The position numbers and the translations under genes were made by a program. Under the pieces are notes generated by a model. It was not told the DNA's origin. It saw only the letters and a program-made list of their open reading frames with translations, and did not search any database. This document shows positions 8,720-17,072 of a DNA stretch of 64,000 bases, piece after piece (position 1 is the first letter of the stretch; each line of letters opens with the position of its first letter). Source of the DNA: Nocardioides panacisoli (GTDB lineage Bacteria > Actinomycetota > Actinomycetes > Propionibacteriales > Nocardioidaceae); assembly GCF_019448235.1 (NCBI RefSeq), contig NZ_CP080409.1, positions 2,542,001 through 2,606,000 on the forward strand. Reading direction: 5' to 3'.

Positions 8720-11026
8720 GTGAGCGACCTCGACCCGACCGCGTTGGTGCAGCGGCTGGCGTCGGGGGCGCGGCGGGAGGGGCGGCTGACGCACGTGGAG
8801 GTGCGGCCGGCGCGGGAGGCGACGTACGCGGACTGGCCGGCATGGGTGGACCCGGACCTGGTCGCCGCGCTCGCGGCGCGCGGCGTACGCCGGCCCTGGC
8901 AGCACCAGGTGGCGGCGGCCGAGGCGGCGCACGCGGGCCGCCACGTCGTGGTGTCGACCGGGACCGCGTCGGGCAAGTCGCTGGCGTACCTGCTGCCGGG
9001 GCTGACCGCGATCCGCGAGGGGCGCGGTCCGCGGGGCCGGCGCGGGGCGAGCGTGCTCTACATCGCCCCCACCAAGGCCTTGGCGCAGGACCAGCGTGCG
9101 GCGATCGAGGGGCTGGGCCTCGACGTGCGCGTGGCGACCCACGACGGCGATGCGAGCACCGAGCAACGCGACTGGACCCGCGACCACGGCGAGTACGTCC
9201 TCACCAACCCCGACATGCTGCACCGCTCGCTGCTGCCCGCCCACGAGCGCTGGCACCGCTTCTTCAGGACCGTCGACTACGTGGTCGTCGACGAATGCCA
9301 CCACTACCGCGGCGTCTTCGGCGCCCACGTGGCCCACGTACTGCGGCGGCTGCGGCGGGTCTGCGCCGAGCACGGCAGCGACCCCACGTTCGTCCTCGCC
9401 TCGGCCACCGTCGCCGATCCGGCGTACGCCGCCTCCCGGCTGACCGGGCACGAGGTCGCGGCGGTCACCGAGGACACCTCGCCGCGCGGCGAGCTCACCG
9501 TCGGCCTGTGGGAGCCGCCGCTGACCTCCCACACCGGCGAGAACGGCGCCCCCGTACGCCGCCCCGCCACCGCCGAGACCGCCGACCTCGTCGCGGACCT
9601 GGTCGTGGAGGACGTACGGACGCTCGCCTTCGTGCGCTCGCGGCGCGGTGTCGAGCAGCTCGCCCAACGCGCGTCGGACCTGCTGGCCGACGTCGACCCC
9701 GCGTTGGCGGCGCGGGTCGACTCCTACCGCGGGGGCTACCTGCCCGAGGAGCGGCGAGCACTCGAGGAAGACCTGCGCAGCGGACGGCTGCTGGCCATGG
9801 CCGCGACGAACGCCCTCGAGCTCGGCATCGACGTGAGCGGCCTGGATGCGGTGGTGGTCACCGGGTTCCCCGGCACCCGGGCGGCGTTCTGGCAGCAGGT
9901 CGGCCGGGCCGGACGCACCGGCGGCAGCGCCCTCGGGGTGTTCGTGGCGCGCGACGACCCGCTCGACACCTACCTCGTGCACCATCCCGACGCGCTGCTC
10001 GGTCGGCCGGTCGAGGGCACCGTCTTCGACCCCGAGAACCCCTACGTGCTCGGACCCCACCTGTGTGCCGCAGCGCAGGAGAAGCCGCTCACCGTCGAGG
10101 ACCTCCCGCTCTTCGGCGAGAGCGCCCGCGCCGTGGCCGACCAGCTGGTCGCTGCCGGCCTGCTCCGCAAGCGGCCCCACGGCTGGTTCTGGACCGACCG
10201 GCGGCGCGCGGCCGACCTGGCCGACATCCGGTCCGGCGGCGGTCGGGAGGTGCAGCTGGTCGAGGGGACCACCGGCCGTGTCGTGGGCACCGTCGACGGC
10301 GGCCGCGCGCACGCGACCGCCCACGAGGGCGCGGTCTACGTCCACCGTGGCGACACCTGGCTGGTCGACGAGCTCGACCTCGACGACCACGTCGCCGTCC
10401 TGACCCGCACCGAGGTGGACTACACCACGACCGCCCGCGACGTCACCGACATCCGCATCGTCGCGCAGACCCGCGAGGAGCGGTGGGGACGCTGCGACCT
10501 CGGCCTCGGCACCGTGGAGGTGACCAGCCAGGTGACCTCCTACCTGCGTCGCCGCCCGGGCACCGGCGAGGTCCTCGGCGAGTGGCCGCTGGACCTGCCG
10601 GCCCGCACGTTGCAGACGACGGCGGTGTGGTGGACGGTGCCCGAGGAGGCGCTGGCCGCCGCCGGGCTCGACGAGGCCGACCTGCCGGGCGCGGCGCACG
10701 CCGCCGAGCACTGCTCCATCGGGTTGCTGCCGCTCTTCGCGACCTGCGACCGGTGGGACATCGGCGGTGTGTCCACCGCACGGCACCCCGACACGGGACG
10801 GCTCACGGTGTTCGTCCACGACGGGCACCCCGGTGGTGCGGGGTTCGCCGAGCGGGGCTTCGGCACCGCTCGGTCCTGGCTCACCGCGACCAGGGACGCC
10901 ATCGTGGCGTGCGACTGCGAGGCGGGCTGCCCCTCCTGCATCCAGTCGCCCAAGTGCGGCAACGGCAACGACCCGCTCGACAAGCCGGGAGCCGTGCGGC
11001 TGCTCGACGTGCTGCTCGGGTCCTAG
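8720..11026 (+). CDS. DECH-box superfamily 2 helicase with DUF1998, MrfA/Hrq1-like
   Basis: ATP-dependent 3'-5' helicase of 768 residues. The N-terminal half has Walker A STGTASGKS (near 77-85), motif II DECH (near 193) and SAT motif III. The helicase C domain has the TNALELGIDVSGLD and QQVGRAGRTG motifs (VI). The C-terminal DUF1998 ends in a four-cysteine zinc site, CDCEAGCPSCIQSPKC (about 731-746), as in Bacillus MrfA, which repairs mitomycin lesions, and yeast Hrq1. This is the 'helicase/secretion neighborhood' helicase (Rv3649-like) that travels with the Tad genes in actinobacteria. GTG 8720 is preferred because GACAAT lies 6 nt upstream (8708-8713); GTG 8717 is also in frame. It converges on the TadE-like gene with a shared CTAG stop overlap. 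Confidence 0.9.
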   Translation: MSDLDPTALVQRLASGARREGRLTHVEVRPAREATYADWPAWVDPDLVAALAARGVRRPWQHQVAAAEAAHAGRHVVVSTGTASGKSLAYLLPGLTAIREGRGPRGRRGASVLYIAPTKALAQDQRAAIEGLGLDVRVATHDGDASTEQRDWTRDHGEYVLTNPDMLHRSLLPAHERWHRFFRTVDYVVVDECHHYRGVFGAHVAHVLRRLRRVCAEHGSDPTFVLASATVADPAYAASRLTGHEVAAVTEDTSPRGELTVGLWEPPLTSHTGENGAPVRRPATAETADLVADLVVEDVRTLAFVRSRRGVEQLAQRASDLLADVDPALAARVDSYRGGYLPEERRALEEDLRSGRLLAMAATNALELGIDVSGLDAVVVTGFPGTRAAFWQQVGRAGRTGGSALGVFVARDDPLDTYLVHHPDALLGRPVEGTVFDPENPYVLGPHLCAAAQEKPLTVEDLPLFGESARAVADQLVAAGLLRKRPHGWFWTDRRRAADLADIRSGGGREVQLVEGTTGRVVGTVDGGRAHATAHEGAVYVHRGDTWLVDELDLDDHVAVLTRTEVDYTTTARDVTDIRIVAQTREERWGRCDLGLGTVEVTSQVTSYLRRRPGTGEVLGEWPLDLPARTLQTTAVWWTVPEEALAAAGLDEADLPGAAHAAEHCSIGLLPLFATCDRWDIGGVSTARHPDTGRLTVFVHDGHPGGAGFAERGFGTARSWLTATRDAIVACDCEAGCPSCIQSPKCGNGNDPLDKPGAVRLLDVLLGS

Positions 11027-11364
11027 GGGGCCGGGCCCGCCCGGGCCTCGGCAGTCAGGTCGACCGACCACTCCTGCCAGCGGGGCCCGGTGACGGCCAC
11101 CGACACAGTCACGGTGGTGCCGGCGACCTCGCACGACGTGAGGCGGCCGCCGTTGGACCGCGCGATCGTCGCGCCGGCAGCGCACCCGTCCCGCCCGTCG
11201 GCGACGGCCTCGGCAGCCGCGAGCGCGGCCAGGTCCGCCGCCGACTGGGCGTGGCGCTGGGTGACCACGATGCCGACGACGAAACCCAGTGCCGCACCCA
11301 GCAGGAGCAGCACGCCGATCACCGCCGCCACCAGCACGGTCGCCGCTCCGCGCTCAGTCCGCAC
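11023..11364 (-). CDS. TadE-like protein of the helicase/secretion neighbourhood (Rv3654c-like)
   Basis: A 113-residue product that begins ERGAATVL, a prepilin-like processing region, followed by one hydrophobic helix (VAAVIGVLLLLGAALGFVVGIVV) and a QSAADLAALAAA segment typical of TadE/TadG-like pseudopilins. Two cysteines in the C-terminal part may form a disulfide. It is the last gene of the Tad cluster. It overlaps the preceding TadE gene by 11 bp and shares four bases with the stop of the convergent helicase. It probably acts as a minor pseudopilin or assembly factor at the membrane. Confidence 0.8.
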   Translation of the reverse strand: MRTERGAATVLVAAVIGVLLLLGAALGFVVGIVVTQRHAQSAADLAALAAAEAVADGRDGCAAGATIARSNGGRLTSCEVAGTTVTVSVAVTGPRWQEWSVDLTAEARAGPAP

Positions 11365-11716
11365 CGGCGTCCTCGGCGACGGCGACGGCCTCGGCCGACA
11401 CCTCCGCTCCCGGCAGGAAGTCGAACAGTCCGCCCGGGCCGCGCACCCGCCCGGAGGCCCGGGCGACGACCCGCGCGCCGCCCGCCTCCACCTCGACCGA
11501 CACCCCGTCCGGGGCGACCCGCTCCCCCAACGCCACAGCGGCCCCGGTGTCGTCCCCGCGTGCCACCGCCCGCGCGGTCTCTCGGGCGGCGTCCACGGTC
11601 CGCGCCTGGGCGACCCCCAGCGAGAGCAGCCACACCAGCCCGAGGGTGACCGCGCACAGGATCGGCAGGCCGAGGGCCAGCTCGGCGGTGACCGCGCCCC
11701 GCTCACGACGGCGCAT
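11354..11716 (-). CDS. TadE family pilus assembly protein (Rv3655c-like)
   Basis: The N-terminus RRRERGAVTAELALGLPIL is the classic TadE motif: basic residues, Gly-Ala-x-Thr, then Glu five residues into a hydrophobic helix (about residues 8-35). The rest is a small extracytoplasmic domain of valine- and alanine-rich strands. The ATG overlaps the stop of the Flp-like gene (GTGATG). GTG three bases earlier is an equally possible start. It is a minor pseudopilin predicted to sit at the pilus base with the 11023-11364 product. Confidence 0.82.
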   Translation of the reverse strand: MRRRERGAVTAELALGLPILCAVTLGLVWLLSLGVAQARTVDAARETARAVARGDDTGAAVALGERVAPDGVSVEVEAGGARVVARASGRVRGPGGLFDFLPGAEVSAEAVAVAEDAGAD

Positions 11717-11913
11717 CACCCGAGCCCGAGGAGTCCGAGCACGTGGTCGAAGAGCCGACGCAACAGCTGGTCACCGAACCCGCCGGTGAGCAGCTGGTAG
11801 AGCAGCCCGGCCAGGCCGGCGCCCGCGGCCGTGCCGACGGCGTACTCCGCCGTGGTGATGCCCTGCTCGTCCCTGGGGTTGCCGCGTTGGTCGTCGGCGT
11901 CGCGCTGTGTCAT
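11716..11913 (-). CDS. Flp-like pilin, DUF4244 family (Rv3656c-like)
   Basis: A 65-residue protein with a hydrophilic leader (MTQRDADDQRGNPRDEQG), then the type IVb pilin processing motif G-ITTAEYAVGT with Glu and Tyr in the standard +5/+6 region, and a hydrophobic helix (AAGAGLAGLLYQLL). It ends in a short amphipathic C-terminus. AGGAGG stands at ideal distance from the ATG. It should be the major subunit of the thin Flp-type pilus. No prepilin peptidase gene is in the window. A 149-bp gap separates it from tadC, enough for its own promoter, which would allow pilin to be made in excess of the machinery. Confidence 0.85.
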   Translation of the reverse strand: MTQRDADDQRGNPRDEQGITTAEYAVGTAAGAGLAGLLYQLLTGGFGDQLLRRLFDHVLGLLGLG

Positions 11914-12062
11914 GTGCACCTCCTGGTCCGGGGCCGCCGGCTGCGGCCCGTCCCCTGCAGCCAACCGCCGGGAGGCGCCCGGGCCGCGCCGGTCGGGGAG
12001 GGCTGTGGAGGCCCGGGTGCCCCGCACGGCCGCTGTGGACCACGACCGGCGCGACACGGTGC

Positions 12063-12794
12063 TCACCAGATCTGGAGGTCGCCCAGCAGTGCCGCCACCA
12101 ACGGCACGATCCCCAGCAGCAGGAACGCCGGGAGCAGGCACACCCCCAACGGGACCGCGGCACGGACGCCGACCGCCCGCGCCCGGTCCTCGACCTCGCC
12201 GCGAGCCGCATCGGCGAGGTCGTCGGCGAGCCGGTCCGTGGCCGCCACCACCGAGGTGCCGGTGCGGTGGGCGCGCAGCAGGGTGGCACCCAGCGGCCCC
12301 AGCGCGGGATCGGCCGCCAGGTCGCCCCAGACCTGCGCGGGATCGGCACCGAACTCCAGCCGCGCCGCCACCGCGGCCAGTTCTTCCGCAGCCGGCCCCG
12401 GCAGCGACCGGGACACCAGCCAGATCGCGGCCGCCGGATCGGCACCGGACCCCAACGCCGAGCCCACCAGGGCGACCACGTGTGGCAGGTCGTGCCGCAC
12501 CGCCTCCCGATGGCGTCGTGCGCCGCGCGGCTCGACCCGGCCGGCGACGTGGGCCACCGCTCCACCGGCCACCGCGCCGGCGAGGAGGCCCGGGCCACCG
12601 CCGACGAAGGCGGCGGCGCCGAGCCCCGCGGCGAGGGCCCACCCCCACCGCCACCGACGGATCGGCCCCAGGTCGTGGGCGTCGTGGTCGACCGCCTCGG
12701 GGCGCCGCCCGGCCGTCGCGGACGGTGGCCGGGCCGCTCCCGGCGCGGCGAGCAGCACCGCGAGGCCCGCGGCGACCACGGCCACCGCGACCAT
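12063..12794 (-). CDS. tadC: TadC-like type II secretion F domain membrane protein
   Basis: A GspF/T2SSF-type platform protein of the Tad pilus assembly system (Rv3657c-like), 243 aa. Hydrophobic segments are at the N-terminus, around residues 55-80, and a pair at the C-terminus (AAVPLGVCLLPAFLLLGIVPLVAALLG). Between them is the conserved cytoplasmic helical region (LPHVVALVGSALGSGADPAAAI). The ATG overlaps the tadB stop (ATGA), so it is translationally coupled. The frame extends far upstream in an open shadow, but this start gives the right size and overlap. Confidence 0.85.
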   Translation of the reverse strand: MVAVAVVAAGLAVLLAAPGAARPPSATAGRRPEAVDHDAHDLGPIRRWRWGWALAAGLGAAAFVGGGPGLLAGAVAGGAVAHVAGRVEPRGARRHREAVRHDLPHVVALVGSALGSGADPAAAIWLVSRSLPGPAAEELAAVAARLEFGADPAQVWGDLAADPALGPLGATLLRAHRTGTSVVAATDRLADDLADAARGEVEDRARAVGVRAAVPLGVCLLPAFLLLGIVPLVAALLGDLQIW

Positions 12795-13564
12795 CAGCGG
12801 GTCCGGTCGACGTCGCGGGCGATGGCCTCGATCCAGGCGAGTCCGGCCAGCCCGCAGGCCAGGCCGGCGACCAGGCAGGCGATGCCGAGGGGGTGCCCGA
12901 GCAGGAAGGACCACGGGTCGGTGCCGGCCCCGCTGCCCATGGCGAGTGCGACCAGCGGGAGGGCCGCCACCAGCCGGGCGGTCGCCCGGGCCGCGGCCAG
13001 TTCGCCGGTGACGATGCGGCGGGTCCGCTCGGTCGCCCGCAGCTCCGCCGCGACGCGTCCCACGGCATCGGCGAGGCCGTGGCCCGTGCGGTGGGCGACC
13101 TCCCACGCCGCCGCGAGCAACCGGAGGTCACCGGCCCCGGGACGCACGGCGGCCGACCGGAGCGCAGCGGCGACGTCCCCACCCGCCGCGGCCGTCCGGT
13201 CGACCGGCGCGAGCAGCGGCCAACTCCCGGCCGCCGACGCGAGCGCCGCCCCCGGCGACTGACCCGCGGCGAGCTCGGCCTGCATGCCCTCGCAGGCGGC
13301 GACCACGTGGGCGCGCTCCCCTGCCGCGGCGCGGTCGGCGCGCCGCTGCCGCCACATCCGGTGGCCGACCGCGGCGACCGCCGTGCCGACCAGCCCGAGC
13401 ACGAGCAGCCGGGGACGGTCGGCGGCCCATCCGCCGGCGACACCGAGCGCGACGACCGCAGCGGCCAGTGCCGGCGTACGCCGTCCGGATGCGCGGGCGA
13501 GCCCCCGCGGCGGCACGGCACACGCTGCCGCGAGGCCCGCACAGGCGAGGCACAGCGCCACCAT
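12794..13564 (-). CDS. tadB: TadB-like type II secretion F domain membrane protein
   Basis: Second inner-membrane platform subunit (Rv3658c-like), 256 aa. N-terminal helices (MVALCLACAGLAAACAV, AAAVVALGVAGGWAA, LLVLGLVGTAVAAVG), the cytoplasmic T2SSF domain with CEGMQAELAAGQSPGAAL, and a C-terminal pair (ARLVAALPLVALAMGSG and GIACLVAGLACGLAGLAWIEAI). It starts 10 bp after the TadA stop and overlaps tadC by four bases. Confidence 0.85.
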   Translation of the reverse strand: MVALCLACAGLAAACAVPPRGLARASGRRTPALAAAVVALGVAGGWAADRPRLLVLGLVGTAVAAVGHRMWRQRRADRAAAGERAHVVAACEGMQAELAAGQSPGAALASAAGSWPLLAPVDRTAAAGGDVAAALRSAAVRPGAGDLRLLAAAWEVAHRTGHGLADAVGRVAAELRATERTRRIVTGELAAARATARLVAALPLVALAMGSGAGTDPWSFLLGHPLGIACLVAGLACGLAGLAWIEAIARDVDRTR

Positions 13565-13574
13565 CACCGCCGCC

Positions 13575-14741
13575 TCACCCGACCAGCTCCGCGAGGGCGT
13601 CGGCACCGGGCCCGAAGGTGACCCCGCCCGTGGCGTCGACGTGGGCGGCCGGGACGACCCGCACCAGTCCGGCGGCGTCCCGGGTGACGGTGCCGAGCTG
13701 GCTCACCCACCGGCGACCGGCGCGGTCGCGGCTGAGGTGGACCACGACGTCGAGTGCGGCGCCGAGCTGGCTGTGGGCCGCCTCCCGGGCCAGTCCCGCG
13801 GCCAGTGCGAGCGCCTCGATCCGCGCCGGGACGTCGGCCGGTGCGTTGGCGTGGAGGGTGCCGCAGCCACCGTCGTGGCCGGTGTTCATCGCGGCCAGCA
13901 GCTCGACCACCGCGGCGTCGCGCACCTCCCCCACCACCAGCCGGTCGGGGCGCATCCGCAGCGCTTGGCGCACGAGGTCACGCAGCACCACCGCGCCGGC
14001 ACCCTCGAGGTTCGCCGGCCGGGCCTCGAGTCCGACGACGTGGGGGTGGTCGGGCCGCAGCTCGGTGGCGTCCTCGACCACGACCAGTCGTTCCTCGGGC
14101 GGCACCGCGCCGAGCAGCGCGGCCAGCAGGGTGGTCTTGCCGCTGCCGGTGCCGCCGGTGACGAGGAACGCGAGCCGCCGCTCGACCACGCCAGCGAGCC
14201 AGCGACGGGTCTCGGGGCAGAGCGTGCCCGCAGTGAGGAGCTCGTCGAGGGTGAACCCACCGCGCCGCGGCACCCGCAGCGAGATCGCGGTGCCCGGCCG
14301 GGCCAGCGGCGCCAGCACCGCGTGGCAGCGGGTGCCGTCGGGCAGCCGGACGTCGGCGTACGGCGCGGCGTCGTCGAGCCGGCGACCCCCGCTGCTGACC
14401 AACCGCTGCGCGAGGCGTCGTACGCCGGCCTCGTCGGGCAGGTGGACGTCAGTGGGTTCGGGGCCGGTGCCGCGGTCGACGTAGACCGGGCCGGGGCCGT
14501 TGACCAGCACGTCGGTGACGCCGGGCCGGCGCACGAGGTCCTCCAGCGGTCCGGCGCCGAGGACGTCACGCCGCAGCGACTCGTAGACGGCGAGCACGGT
14601 GGCGTCGCCGACCGGTCGCCCGGCCGCGCGGAGTGCCTCGGCGACCCGGTGCGGTGTGAGTCCGCCGGCATCGTCGGCGAGTCGACGGCGCACCTCCTCC
14701 ACGAGGGCGGTGGGCGCCGACGCGGCGGGGCCGCCGATCAT
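13575..14741 (-). CDS. tadA: TadA/CpaF-type secretion ATPase
   Basis: Cytoplasmic hexameric ATPase that powers pilus assembly (Rv3659c-like), 388 aa, close to the family length. The N-terminal domain holds DVLVNGPGPVYVDR. The ATPase core has Walker A GGTGSGKTT (about 198-206), the Asp-box with VVVEDATEL, Walker B-like RPDRLVVGEVRD (near 270), and the His box GCGTLHAN (near 296). The ATG overlaps the stop of the CpaE-like gene (ATGA). All catalytic motifs are intact, so the system should be functional. Confidence 0.93.
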   Translation of the reverse strand: MIGGPAASAPTALVEEVRRRLADDAGGLTPHRVAEALRAAGRPVGDATVLAVYESLRRDVLGAGPLEDLVRRPGVTDVLVNGPGPVYVDRGTGPEPTDVHLPDEAGVRRLAQRLVSSGGRRLDDAAPYADVRLPDGTRCHAVLAPLARPGTAISLRVPRRGGFTLDELLTAGTLCPETRRWLAGVVERRLAFLVTGGTGSGKTTLLAALLGAVPPEERLVVVEDATELRPDHPHVVGLEARPANLEGAGAVVLRDLVRQALRMRPDRLVVGEVRDAAVVELLAAMNTGHDGGCGTLHANAPADVPARIEALALAAGLAREAAHSQLGAALDVVVHLSRDRAGRRWVSQLGTVTRDAAGLVRVVPAAHVDATGGVTFGPGADALAELVG

Positions 14742-15784
14742 GCGGCGACGATCGTCGCGGCGGCGCGGGCGAGCGGCCCGCGGTGGGTCGGTGCGGGGCC
14801 GCCGCCGAGGTCGAGGATCTCGGCCAGGCGCCGTTGGTCGCGCATCTGCACGCGCACCGGTGCGTGCACGGTGCGGGCCACGTCGGCGGCGGCCAGCGCC
14901 TCGCCGCGCAGCACCAGTCCGAGTCCGGCATGGTGGGCGAAGCGTTGGCGCATCCGGGCGGTCGCACTGACACCGAGCACGGTGTCAGTGCAGACCAGCA
15001 GCAGCTCGTCGCAGCGCCCGGCGACCTCGTCGACGAAGGGGTCCGGGGTGCGCGGCAGGTCGACCACGACGACACCGTGGCCGCGGCGGGCGGCGGACAG
15101 CGCCTCGCGCGCGGCGAAGGGCTGCAGGGTCGTGGTGGCCTCGCCGGCGTACCAGGACAGCGCCCGCAGCCGGCCCCGGTGCGGCAGCGCCTCACGCAGT
15201 GACCGGGCACTGAGCCGACCGGTGGTGCGGCACAGCGCGTCCCACCGGAAGCCCTCGGCGCGCTCCAGGCCGAGCACGCGGTCCATGCCGGGGCCCTGCG
15301 GGTCGCAGTCGATGACGACGGCCTGGTCCCGGGCCGCCGCCCGCTGCGCGAGCGCGGCAGCGAAGGTGGTGGCGCCGGCACCGCCCGATCCGCCCATCAC
15401 CCCGATCACCCGACCGCGATGGGGAGCCTGCTCGCCGAGGTCGGCGAGCAGCTCGGTGAGCCACTCGGTGGACCCGGGCAGGTCGATGACCTGGTCCGCG
15501 CCCAGGCGCAGGGCGGTGCGGAAGAGGTCGTCGGGGGCGGGTCCCCGGGTCAGGACGTAGACGTGGGCCCGACGTTCGGGCGCGAGGAGCGCCACCGCGT
15601 CGGCCTGGTCGGCACCCACGAGCACGGCGGGGCTCCGGCCCCAGGCGGGCAACGCGGCGTGGGCCTCGCGGGTGGTGACGGGGACGACGTCCGCAGCGGC
15701 GGCCAGCGGCAACAGCTCGGCGAGCAGGTCGTCATCGGCGGTCACCACCAGCGGCGCGGTGGGGTCGGGCTCGGTCGTGGTCAT
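14738..15784 (-). CDS. CpaE/Ssd-like MinD-family protein with altered Walker A
   Basis: 348 aa. A receiver-like N-terminal domain (about 1-120) is followed by a MinD/ParA-like domain that in Tad systems helps localise the pilus (Rv3660c, called Ssd in mycobacteria, where it affects septum placement). The deviant Walker A that should read KGGxGKT is GGSGGAGATT here, with no invariant lysine, so nucleotide hydrolysis is doubtful. The VIDCDPQGPG and VVVDLPRTPDP strands are kept. It is the first gene of the Tad operon, 154 bp from the divergent HAD gene. Confidence 0.82.
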   Translation of the reverse strand: MTTTEPDPTAPLVVTADDDLLAELLPLAAAADVVPVTTREAHAALPAWGRSPAVLVGADQADAVALLAPERRAHVYVLTRGPAPDDLFRTALRLGADQVIDLPGSTEWLTELLADLGEQAPHRGRVIGVMGGSGGAGATTFAAALAQRAAARDQAVVIDCDPQGPGMDRVLGLERAEGFRWDALCRTTGRLSARSLREALPHRGRLRALSWYAGEATTTLQPFAAREALSAARRGHGVVVVDLPRTPDPFVDEVAGRCDELLLVCTDTVLGVSATARMRQRFAHHAGLGLVLRGEALAAADVARTVHAPVRVQMRDQRRLAEILDLGGGPAPTHRGPLARAAATIVAA

Positions 15785-15926
15785 GGCGCCAGCCTGCGTC
15801 GGCCCACCTCCACGGCGCCGCTGCCGGCGCGGGACCTGTGGACGGGGCCGGCCACGACCAGTCCTGTGGACGACAACGGGCCCGTCGCGTCACCCGTGTG
15901 GTGCGACGTCGCGGACACCGGGCTCC

Positions 15927-15932
15927 TACGAT
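15927..15932 (+). promoter_or_regulatory. -10-like hexamer for a leaderless HAD transcript
   Basis: TACGAT ends 6 nt before the ATG of the HAD gene. There is no ribosome binding site in the gap, so transcription would start at or next to the A of ATG. The -35 region is not recognisable. Confidence 0.5.
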
Positions 15933-15938
15933 GAGGAC

Positions 15939-16742
15939 ATGGGTGGACAGGCGGCTCCCACCGCGGCGTTCTTCGACCTCGACAAGACGATCATCGCCAA
16001 GTCGAGCGCGCTCGCCTTCAGCAAGCCCTTCCAGGCCGGCGGCCTGATCTCCCGACGCGCGGTGCTGCGCTCGGCCTACGCCCAGTTCGTCTTCCTCGTC
16101 GGTGGCGCCGACCACGACCAGATGGAGAAGATGCGCGGCTTCATGTCGCAACTGGTGGCCGGCTGGGACGTGGAGACTGTGCGCGAGATCGTTGCCGAGA
16201 CCCTGTTCAACATCGTCGAGCCGATCGTCTACGACGAGGCGATGGAGCTCATCGAGAGCCACCACCGCGCCGGCCGCGACGTGGTGATCGTGTCCTCCTC
16301 GGGCTCCGACGTCGTCGAGCCGATCGGGGCCCTCCTCGGCGCGGACCGGGTGGTCGCCACCCAGCTGGAGATCGTGGACGGCAAGTACACCGGCGACATC
16401 CGCTACTACGCCTACGCCGAGGAGAAGGCGACCGCGATCCGCGACCTGGCCGCGGAACAGGGCTACGACCTCACCCAGTGCTTCGGCTACAGCGACTCGG
16501 TCACCGACGTGCCGATGCTCGAGGCCGTCGGCCGTCCCGCCGCGGTCAACCCGGACAAGGACCTGCGGCGCGCCGCCGAGGAACGGCAGTGGCCGATCCT
16601 GTTCTTCACCAAGCCGGTCGCGTTGCAGACCCGGCTCCCGCTGCCGCCGGCCAAGCCGACGCTGGCTGCCCTGGCCGTGGGCGGCGTGGTGGCCGTGGGC
16701 GCCGCGGTGTGGGCCGGCGTACGCCGTCGCGAGACCACGTGA
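15939..16742 (+). CDS. HAD-IB family hydrolase, SerB-like, with C-terminal membrane helix
   Basis: Rv3661-like phosphatase of 267 aa. HAD motif I is FFDLDKTII (near 13), motif II VIVSSSGSD (near 120), and motif III/IV GYSDSVTDVPMLE (near 185), with the HAD-IB order seen in phosphoserine and glycerol phosphatases. The C-terminus carries one hydrophobic helix (LAALAVGGVVAVGAAVWAGV) followed by RRRE, so the enzyme is probably membrane anchored. The substrate is unknown; lipid-linked phosphates are possible given the anchor. The gene is divergent from the CpaE-like gene, as in mycobacteria. Confidence 0.88.
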   Translation: MGGQAAPTAAFFDLDKTIIAKSSALAFSKPFQAGGLISRRAVLRSAYAQFVFLVGGADHDQMEKMRGFMSQLVAGWDVETVREIVAETLFNIVEPIVYDEAMELIESHHRAGRDVVIVSSSGSDVVEPIGALLGADRVVATQLEIVDGKYTGDIRYYAYAEEKATAIRDLAAEQGYDLTQCFGYSDSVTDVPMLEAVGRPAAVNPDKDLRRAAEERQWPILFFTKPVALQTRLPLPPAKPTLAALAVGGVVAVGAAVWAGVRRRETT

Positions 16743-16746
16743 TCGC

Positions 16747-16766
16747 GGGCCGGCGACGACCGGCCC
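16747..16766 (+). terminator. Hairpin after the HAD gene
   Basis: GGGCCGG-CGACGA-CCGGCCC, a 7-bp GC-rich stem, starts four bases after the HAD stop. It lacks a T-run, as is common for actinobacterial terminators. Confidence 0.45.
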
Positions 16767-17019
16767 CAACCAGCCAGAATCCTCTCCCCGGTGACGAAAC
16801 ACAAGCCTTGAATCCGGGGGCGCGCAGGCGTAGACATGACCCAGAACTCCAGAGCAACACATGAGCCGGGTACCCACGCGGCGATCAACCCTTCTTCAGG
16901 GTGACGGTCATCGGCAAAGAGCCGGGTCCGCAGCTCGATACAGCACGCCTGGTAGCCCAGGGCTCATGTGTGGCGGTGGCACTCGAGCCTTTCCAACGAC
17001 TCGGGTGCCACCTGCATTT

Positions 17020-17070
17020 TTGCCGCCCGCGACATCCCGAGGAACGAGGGATGTCGCGACTCGGCGGCAA
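17020..17070. repeat. Strong hairpin, 18 bp of stem
   Basis: Arms TTGCCGCC-C-GCGACATCCC (17020-17038) and GGGATGTCGC-GACTC-GGCGGCAA (17048-17070) pair over 18 positions with one asymmetric bulge and a 9-base loop. The T5 run is on the 5' side on the plus strand, so it is not a standard intrinsic terminator in either direction. Confidence 0.7.
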
Positions 17071-17072
17071 GG

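Noticed and set aside
17020..17070. Intrinsic terminator
   Set aside because: The T-run precedes the hairpin on the plus strand and becomes an A-run after it on the minus strand, so neither direction has the stem-then-U arrangement.
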